Shown here piece after piece: positions 57,852 through 64,000 of a stretch of 64,000 nt of DNA. Numbering within the stretch: position 1 is the stretch's first letter; every line of letters starts with the position of its first letter. Below the pieces are notes generated by a model. That model had not been told where the DNA came from and ran no database searches. It saw nothing but the letters and a program-made list of their open reading frames with translations. The translations under genes were made by a program, and so were the position numbers. Location: NCBI GenBank assembly GCA_963855995.1, contig OY979720.1, positions 4,962,501 through 5,026,500 on the forward strand. Reading direction: 5' to 3'. Source of the DNA: Muricea muricata (taxonomy: Eukaryota; Cnidaria; Anthozoa; Malacalcyonacea; Plexauridae).

Positions 57852-60800
57852 ATGGACGACCAGGTTAGTGCATGTGTCATAAAGAACAAACAATTTTGAT
57901 TTTATTTGCTTTCTAACTTTTGCATAACGACGTACGTTTTCTGTATTATCCAAATATGCAGGAACTTGGGCAGTTAGAAGTACTTTGCAAGCAACTATAC
58001 GAGAGTACTGACCCCACAGTTCGTGGTCAAGCTGAAAAGGCACTGATCAGTTTTACAGAATCGCCTGATTGTTTACAAAAGTGTCAGTACGTCTTGGAAA
58101 GAAGCACTGTAAGTCTTTATCTGTTGCACATTCTCATGCTGTTTTGTTACCGTTTACAGTCATGGGTTTTAACTTTCCCAAATGTGTAATATTTTGTACT
58201 ATATCGCCGCATTTATTATTTAAACAAAAATGTTTGTTTATCAAAGTTACTTTCATTATGAATTTCAAATAATCTCGTATGTAAATAGGATTATAAATAT
58301 TGTTAGTAGAATCATGCCAGCATAATAATGCAAATGCTGTAATTTGATTGGCTGCTCTACTCACTATCTATTGCTCGATAGATAGCGAGTAGCAAAACAG
58401 TATTTTTTCTAGGTTTTGTTAGCAAAATGACTTCAATCATTTATTCATCTCAGACTGTACAAAAACAATTAGATTACTCGCTCTCAATTTCTATCCATTG
58501 ATAGTTGATTCAGACTTCACCTTCATCAACTATCACCGTGTACAAATCTCGTATTATCATTAAAATTCATAGGAAATCTAATTGTTAATTCAGCTCATGT
58601 TAGCATTTTATACATGCGTCTCTGAGGCATTTTTATGTTGAAACTTGAAACCAACGTCACACCTTGTATACTGCTAGTTGCTAACCATTCTGACACTCCA
58701 TTGTGCCTCATGTGTGATGCTATGCTACAAAAGCAGAAAAATGTTATGCAAATTACATTTTTCATGACCACACAAGCCAGACTGGAAAGTTTTCAAAATG
58801 CACACAAGAGATTCTCCCTGAATCCTAGTATGTGCACATACAATTTGAAAATTCACACAGAAGATCTTCCTTGCACACTACAAACTTTCCAATCTGGCAC
58901 ACAAGATGCAAGTTTCTGCAAAAATCAGAATTATGCGGTCCTTTACTTTTTATTTTTTATGAATTATAAGTACCAGTACTTATATATTGTATATATATGA
59001 TGCCAACTTTAAAACATTAAAAACATCACTGATGATAACAAAAATAGATCAAAAGACCAAACACATTTCCTCTCATGATTAGAACTTAGATGTGCTGTAT
59101 TAGTATATATAAGGGCTCTTACCATGATTTACATCCTGGATGCCCAAATTTAAAGTTTGACATATGTTAGTGCTGGTGTTGCTGATCTAGTGTTGCACTC
59201 CCCCCCCCCCCTTTCCCCTGCATTCCACTTGTTGAAACTTGCTTACAGTGGCTGAAACAATTGTAATAAATTTCAAAATAAACTACATAAATTCCAGTTT
59301 CATAATATCTGCCAAAGTAGTGTTATGAAGGGTAGGAGGCAATATCCAATATCTCTAAATGGTGGTCAGCCACCACTGCTCAGTGTTGGGCTTCTCCTTT
59401 AAATCCTCTTTGAGATTTGTTAGATATTTTGGGCTTTTTTACCTAGTTTCTTGTAGTGCTGAGCATTTAAAATCTTCTTCAAGGTTTTTTTTAGACCAAA
59501 CATTTAATTTGTATTTGCTTAATTTTTCTTCAAACTTTGCCAAAATCAAGTGGTAAGAATCAAAAGCCAAAGCCTTGTCTTTCTGACTGTAGAAGAATGA
59601 TTTCTGTAGATTAATTAATAAACTCATCAGTGAGAGCACTCCAAAGTTTGAGTAGTTTTTATACACCCTGTATATCTGTGAGAAGTAGTGAAAATATTGC
59701 AGTGAAACTATGGGAAGCTGTGACATACTAAAGATTTGGGAACATTGCATGAAACATGGCCAGGTTTTGGCAAGCTGGCATTCAGTTGTTTTTGTGGATT
59801 CATGCCTATCACAGCAACTAGAATTTTATGCACTAGTACTATTCACATATAAAAAACATTTCATTGATGCTTAACAGATGAATAAATAGGAAGAGGCAAT
59901 TGTTTTTTTATTTTGCCTCATAAAATTTTTGCAGAAATTTTCTAGTCCTGGACACAGGGTCCCAGAAAGAAAAAACTTTTTCCAACTCTGCAGTGGTGTA
60001 GCCAGGATTTCCTCTCATCAGGGAAGAATACCCAGGGAGGGCAAACCTACTTTAGTACTAGATTCAGTATTACAGTGTAGATTGTCAGTTTTCTTAGGGC
60101 ACAGCAATCCTGCTATGGGGAGAGTGCCCCCTCTCATGCTACACCACTGTCCTCTATATTTATCAAAATTAATCAAAACTTCCTCCATGACATTCTTAAC
60201 TAAATGAAACCCTACAGACCTTCTAAATTTAAAAAATTGCTGCCTAAAAGATTACCCTCTTACTATAGATATCAAAACAAGTATATGATTTTGTGATCCT
60301 AAATTTGACACCTTTGTATTAATGTGTTAATAGTTTAAAATATTTTATTTTAAATTCTATATTTAATTTTTTAGTCATCATATTCCCAACTTTTGGCTGC
60401 TTCATCATTAAGTAAACTCATTTCAAAGAATTCTGGGGTGTTAACAGTGCAACAAAAAGTGGATATTCGTAAGTGTCATCTCCATGTTTTTATCTCCGCC
60501 ATTGTGGGGAAATACAAGACTTACTGTCTTCAGATGGGAAGGTTCTAAATCTCTTTGGTGGAATGTGTTGGGTACCATTGCACAAATTTATTAGAACCCT
60601 GACCAGTTCTGATGGTGTGATTCTGTTGTTCATATTAAGTGTTTTTATTATTAGGCAATTATGTGTTGAACTACTTAGGATCAAGGCCAAAACTTGTTCC
60701 ATTTGTAAGACAAGCCCTCATACAGGTATAAGATCGAGTTTCTTAAAAGATGATTAAACATGATATATTTCATTTTTAACTTGGTATTTTACATGATGTA

Positions 60801-63800
60801 TTTTATTCTTGACTTGATATATAGTTGTTGGCTAGAATAACTAAACTAAGCTGGTTCGATAGTCAAAAAGATGAACTTGTGTTTCGTAAAATCACAGATG
60901 AAATAAAAGAGTTTCTTAAGGTCAGTGAATGCCTGCTGCAGAGAGGCAGTAAAACTGTCTGAAACTTTTTTAATTAAATCATTTATACTTGAGTCCTTTG
61001 AAGTATTCTCTCATGTTGTAAAGAAATTAATATTCAAAATTATGATCAAAAAGGTGAACATTCGGGGAATGCACAAGATCAGTAGTTGTGGGACCCATAT
61101 TCATATATTTGGATTCTGCCTTGTTAATTTCTTTTCAAATTAATTGCTGTTATGGTTTGTGAACCAGAATACATGAATTTGGGCCCCTCAATTACAGACC
61201 TTTTGCAGTCCCTGACATTTAGGATGAAACGTTAGATGTTTTTAGTGGGTAAAGAATAGTTAAGCAGGAGATAAAGCATTAAGTAAATAAATACATTTCA
61301 CTTTGGTTACATTGATTTACCTTTTCAAATATATTTAGGGCTCAATAGAATACTGGATTATTGGTGTTCAGATTTTGTCCACTACAGTGTCTGAAATAAA
61401 CCAGGTACACTGCATTGAGGAGAATATACTGGGGGTACTACTTGCTCAATGCAATGTAATCTATGAGTCAGTGCAATTAATAAATTTTTGTCTTCATATA
61501 GACTAGTTCATGTCGGTCTTTGACAAAGCATAGAAAAGTGAGTACACTGATATTGCATGCATTGAAACAAAACAAACAAAAAACAAAAAAAATGCAATGG
61601 GCTTGATCCATTGGTTATTTAACCAAGGATAGATCCAGCATGATCTGGTAAGGGGGAGTGCACTGCCAACAAGGGTGCTGAATATCATTGGTTACTTACT
61701 TGTGCATTCTGCAATGTCTGCAGTATTTGACAATTGTGGTAATTTAATAATATTATCACCTCCTGCTGAAAATTACTCTATCTGACTCTGTTTCTGCTAA
61801 TTTTTATTGCTTTATCATGAAAGATAACCCCTCTTCATTCCCTATCCAGAGCTGGGGGTGTGTACCCCCTAGTAAATCCATCCCATTATTTCGCTACTTA
61901 AATGATACAATATAAAATCAATAATCATTATGCTATAATGTTGAGTTAGTCTTGTGAGAATCATAAATGATTAACAAATATATAATATATATTGTTGCCC
62001 TTTGTTTAGATTGCGTCTTCATTTCGCGATGTTGCGTTGTACGACATATTTATATTGTCCTGTTCGCTGTTGAAAGAAGCATTTGAGAAGCATATCAATC
62101 TGCAGGATCAGAACCAGGTACAGCGCGATGCTGTTGTTTGAGCTTATGGCTGGCAAGGCAGGGCATACATTGTTCATACAGTAGGTGTCAACAATATTGA
62201 GCTGTAGTGTAGTATTGATAAGCCTAAATCTGCGTTGCCAACCGTAATTTTGTACAAATCCTAAGTATTTCCTTGAAAATTCCGAAATTCGTACTTTCAT
62301 TCTCATGTTCCCAGTCTCTGCGCAATTTAGGCCTCAGGCCTCTTATTGTGTGTTTTTGGCCTCTCGCTTTTGCTTTTGAGAGCCTTCCGAAATGAAATTT
62401 TGTCAAATATGCAACTCAAGAGGACTTAAATACGAGCGCATGAACTGTCTATTTTAACAAAATCGTTTGTTAACTAGCCAATTTCACCAAAAACTTGATT
62501 ACTAAATTCAAAACTTGAAGTTCTGAAAAATTCCAAAAAATCTGGAGACTGAGTTTTAAAAATTAAAACTCCCAAAAACTTTCCAACTAATTTAAAAAAT
62601 CCCGAGATGTCGGGATAAAATCCAAAATCGGCTGTAACAATGCTAATAAGCAATATTGTTGACAACATTGACCAATGGGGACAACAAAACATTGTTCCAT
62701 ATACAAATACCTAATTGTAAGTTCTGTTTTTGGATGGCTTGTTCCAAACATGGCTGTTAACCAATCAGATTGTGCATACTATGGATGTTATTTTATTATT
62801 CTGTTTTCACAAACATTGCAACAAGTTTTTCAACAAGTTGTACTGCAGGCAATCATTTTCGAAACTGCTTTTTTCAGCCATAAAATGTTGTTTTCATTTT
62901 TAGCATGTATTAATGAGCGAGTTGCTTCAGCTCACGTGCAACTGTCTGACATTCGATTTCATCGGTACAGCTTCGGACGAGTCCGCAGATGAACTCGGAG
63001 CTGTACAAATACCAACCACGTGGAGGGAAAGTGAGTTTTTATATTAACAGTTGATGTCAATCTCTCTGAGCTCATATGTGATAAAGATGTGATGTTTCAG
63101 CTGATGTAATCGCTACAGTAAAATGCTTTTTTAAAATGTTTTTTAGCATTTCTTAATTTTGGTTCACTGCAGTTGTTCTTTGATTTATATCACGCACTGC
63201 CCTCAACACTCTCGCCTCTGGTAAGTATAGTTATTAGGGCAGAAGTCTCTCGTAATTATTACAAAATACTTACTAACCTGTATGTATGAGCATATGATCA
63301 GGACTCTAGTACTACCACATTCTGTCCGATTAAAGCAAAATTAGGTTTTCCTGCACTTTTGCCCAACCAGTTATTGATATTTGCCTGACAAAATCGCCAT
63401 TTGTAAAACTGGGGGGTGAGACACCCCACAAGTTACGCCCCTGGACGAAGCTATGGCGAAACAGAAATCGCTAGACTATGCATTAGGGCAAGTACACGTG
63501 ATTCAGATGTGACTCAACGTACATAAAAGCACTGGCGAATTTGGGTGAATTTGAATGAAAAAGTCTGGCAAAATTCGCATTTCGGTGGCCTAAACTGAAA
63601 ACTCTGAGTTACTGCTGTAACTTCCTTTCGTTGGACTGGCTGAATATATGAACTGTCGTGTTTTTTTAAGGCTCTTGGTTGTTTGATACAAATTGCCTCT
63701 GTACGGCGATCGCTCTTCAGCAATGCGGAGAGAACAAAATTTCTGGATAAGATCGTCAGCGGAATTAAAGGAATACTTGATTCACCACAGGTAATGATTT

Positions 63801-64000
63801 ATTTCCAAGTAGTAGTTACAATAGTGCAGTAGTCAGACGAGGAATCGTCATCTCACAACCTTTCAAGATAAGAATCAACTGTCGCTTCAAAGTACCTCAA
63901 ACTTGAGATTATTGGATGTTTGAGCTTTTAGACACTGTATCGTTTTGTAATCCATTGTTTCTAGTCGTTGGCTGAAAGAAGTAATTACCACGAATTCTGT
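57852..64000 (+). CDS. XPO7: Exportin-7 (5' part, exons 1-12)
   Basis: Twelve exons with consistent GT-AG boundaries and phases: 57852-57863 (ATG), 57962-58108, 60375-60468, 60655-60725, 60825-60920, 61339-61404, 61502-61537, 62010-62117, 62904-63030, 63147-63220, 63671-63790, 63965-64000 (cut by the window). Predicted residues follow human XPO7/RanBP16 closely: [76 protein letters not shown]. This is the N-terminal importin-beta-type HEAT array that binds RanGTP. XPO7 exports, and in some cases imports, proteins through the nuclear pore. Exon 1 encodes just four residues and exon 7 only twelve. Introns hold a dispersed repeat (58305-58590) and a MITE (59988-60150). Confidence 0.93.
58305..58590. 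repeat. Dispersed repeat, copy 2, in XPO7 intron 2
   Basis: Counterpart of 34220-34525 with the same internal hairpins (GATAGATAGCGAGTAGC; TTGATAGTTGATTC) and the same AATCTAATTGTTA end, about 75-80% identical by eye. Confidence 0.7.
59988..60150. mobile_element. Small hAT-type MITE in XPO7 intron 2
   Basis: Ends GCAGTGGTGTAGCCAGGATT and GCTACACCACTG are inverted, the CAGNGGTGTAGCCA terminus common to hAT-derived MITEs. No ORF. The target duplication could not be fixed by eye. Confidence 0.55.

Overview
This is an AT-rich, intron-rich animal nuclear sequence with GT-AG introns, many short inverted-repeat elements and several kinds of retroelement. A HEPN / NB-ARC / TPR receptor pair of the DZIP3-like type, together with the general gene content, points to a cnidarian, most likely an anthozoan (coral or sea anemone). 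The species cannot be named from sequence alone. Exon coordinates were worked out by hand from splice signals, reading phase and recalled protein families.

Left third (1-24.2 kb), host genes. HAUS8 (augmin subunit, minus, leaves the window on the left) lies upstream of a small Mutator-like element carrying a RecQ helicase fragment. Next is an unrecognised minus-strand gene for a basic protein with about 11 SPRF-type repeats. A SOHLH/TCFL5-like bHLH factor (plus) follows, and converges on an ENTPD4/7-type endomembrane nucleotidase (minus). All are multi-exon.

Middle (24.36-28.77 kb), the most unusual object. It is a complete 4,413-bp DNA transposon with about 130-bp terminal inverted repeats (TIRs) and an exact 8-bp target duplication. 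It holds a plus-strand gene built from consecutive 27-nt phase-1 microexons ending in a CCHC zinc knuckle and a basic tail. At the other end is a minus-strand THAP-domain remnant. THAP plus an 8-bp duplication suggests a P-superfamily relative. MITEs and a retroelement fragment follow.

Right half (30.5-57.3 kb), a segmental duplication. Two copies of a roughly 9-11 kb unit each carry an intronless HEPN-NB-ARC-TPR gene, an innate-immune-type STAND receptor. Copy 1 is intact (1,021 aa). Copy 2 differs by in-frame indels and one nonsense codon, a TGA in a TGA-CTA context, between the HEPN and NB-ARC parts. A decayed Bel/Pao LTR retrotransposon sits exactly between the copies. Insertions found in only one copy (a LINE tail, MITEs, a minisatellite, a 25-bp relic of the 4.4-kb transposon family) date activity after the duplication.

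Right end (57.85-64 kb): the first 12 exons of exportin-7 (XPO7), plus strand, leaving the window on the right.
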